A stretch of 6,226 nucleotides of DNA, taken from contig CAMSQT010000075.1 of assembly GCA_947062645.1 (NCBI GenBank), positions 1 through 6,226 of the forward strand, given 5' to 3'. A program made the translations under genes and the position numbers. A model generated the notes under the pieces. That model saw only the letters and a list, made by a program, of their open reading frames with translations. It searched no databases and was not told the DNA's origin. Origin of the DNA: an uncultured Clostridium sp. GTDB taxonomy: Bacteria > Bacillota > Clostridia > TANB77 > CAG-508. Below are positions 5,942-6,226 of this stretch, piece after piece (position 1 is the stretch's first letter; the number at the start of each line of letters is the position of its first letter).

Positions 5942-6182
5942 ATGCTAAAAAGAAGGATTTTTGTTATTTTAATTTTTGTGCTAGGTTTTTGTTGTTTTGA
6001 AAATTTTGCTTATAGTAATAATCGTGCTACTGTTTATTTAGAAAGCAAGGAAGAAATAGTAGAGCAAGGAAGCCAGATAGAAATCATGACTCATATAAAA
6101 AACGAAAAAGTGGCAGCTTGTAATTTTTCGATTTATTTTGATACATCAAAGTTAGAATTTATTCCTAATAGTGATAATACTG
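5942..6182 (+). CDS. second secreted cohesin-type protein, 5' part only
   Basis: The ATG at 5942 follows GAGGAGG (5923-5929) with a long 12-base spacing. Eighty genuine codons are present before adapter begins at 6183. Residues about 1-25 are a signal peptide (MLKRRIFVILIFVLGFCC, ending near FAYS). The rest, ATVYLESKEEIVEQGSQIEI and then ACNFSIYFDTSKLEFIP, matches the opening strands of a cohesin domain, with the same order as in the protein at 1895. It probably offers another docking site for the dockerin protein. The anchor type, total length and number of cohesins are unknown because the contig ends. No CGG occurs in the genuine part. Confidence 0.75.
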
Positions 6183-6226
6183 AGATCGGAAGAGCGTCGT
6201 GTAGGGAAAGAGTGTTGGATCGAGTG
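6183..6226. other. Illumina adapter and index read-through (not genomic)
   Basis: From 6183 the sequence begins AGATCGGAAGAGCGTCGTGT and matches the TruSeq universal-side adapter through 6215. The next eight bases, TGGATCGA (6216-6223), sit exactly where the i5 index belongs, and GTG (6224-6226) begins the next adapter segment. This stretch should be trimmed, and any translation of it ignored. Confidence 0.97.

Overview
The window is strongly AT-rich, with AGGAGG-type ribosome binding sites, some TTG starts and AGA/AAA-heavy codon use. The proteins fit a low-GC Gram-positive: an LPXTG-anchored protein, a sortase, cohesin and dockerin modules, and a Clostridia-style glucosaminidase with SH3 and Ig-like modules. 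An uncultured, gut-type member of the Clostridia or a related Firmicutes lineage is the best guess. The window is a contig end: its last 44 bases are Illumina adapter plus an i5 index, not genome.

Layout, all genes on the + strand. 1-155: leader without a gene. 156-722: cytoplasmic protein with two DUF305 units. 781-1809: a defence-type cassette, made of a strong promoter, a short structured RNA ending in a terminator-like hairpin, and an Abi_2/AbiF HEPN RNase-like protein that starts at a TTG at 880, not at the ORF edge. 1895-2929: secreted cohesin protein with an LPKTG wall anchor. 3026-3632: sortase. 3635-5888: a 749-residue secreted glucosaminidase-SH3-Ig-like-dockerin protein. 5942-6182: the start of a second secreted cohesin protein, cut off by the adapter.

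The last four genes look like one surface system. The sortase would attach the cohesin protein to peptidoglycan, and the dockerin on the wall hydrolase could then dock onto that cohesin, or onto the second one. This resembles a miniature cellulosome whose cargo is a wall-remodelling enzyme.

The most striking signal is in the reading frame. The sortase and hydrolase genes are intact only if the ribosome shifts +1 five times (once and four times). All five junctions sit on an in-frame CGG codon, and dropping its C makes the next codon GGN (Gly), often at a conserved glycine. In-frame CGG occurs nowhere else in about 1,870 codons of this window, while five out-of-frame CGG strings are read through without any shift. 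This suggests either an organism in which CGG is unassigned and causes a +1 shift (C skipping or CGGN quadruplet decoding), or a very odd systematic C-insertion artefact. I favour the first but cannot prove it from one window.
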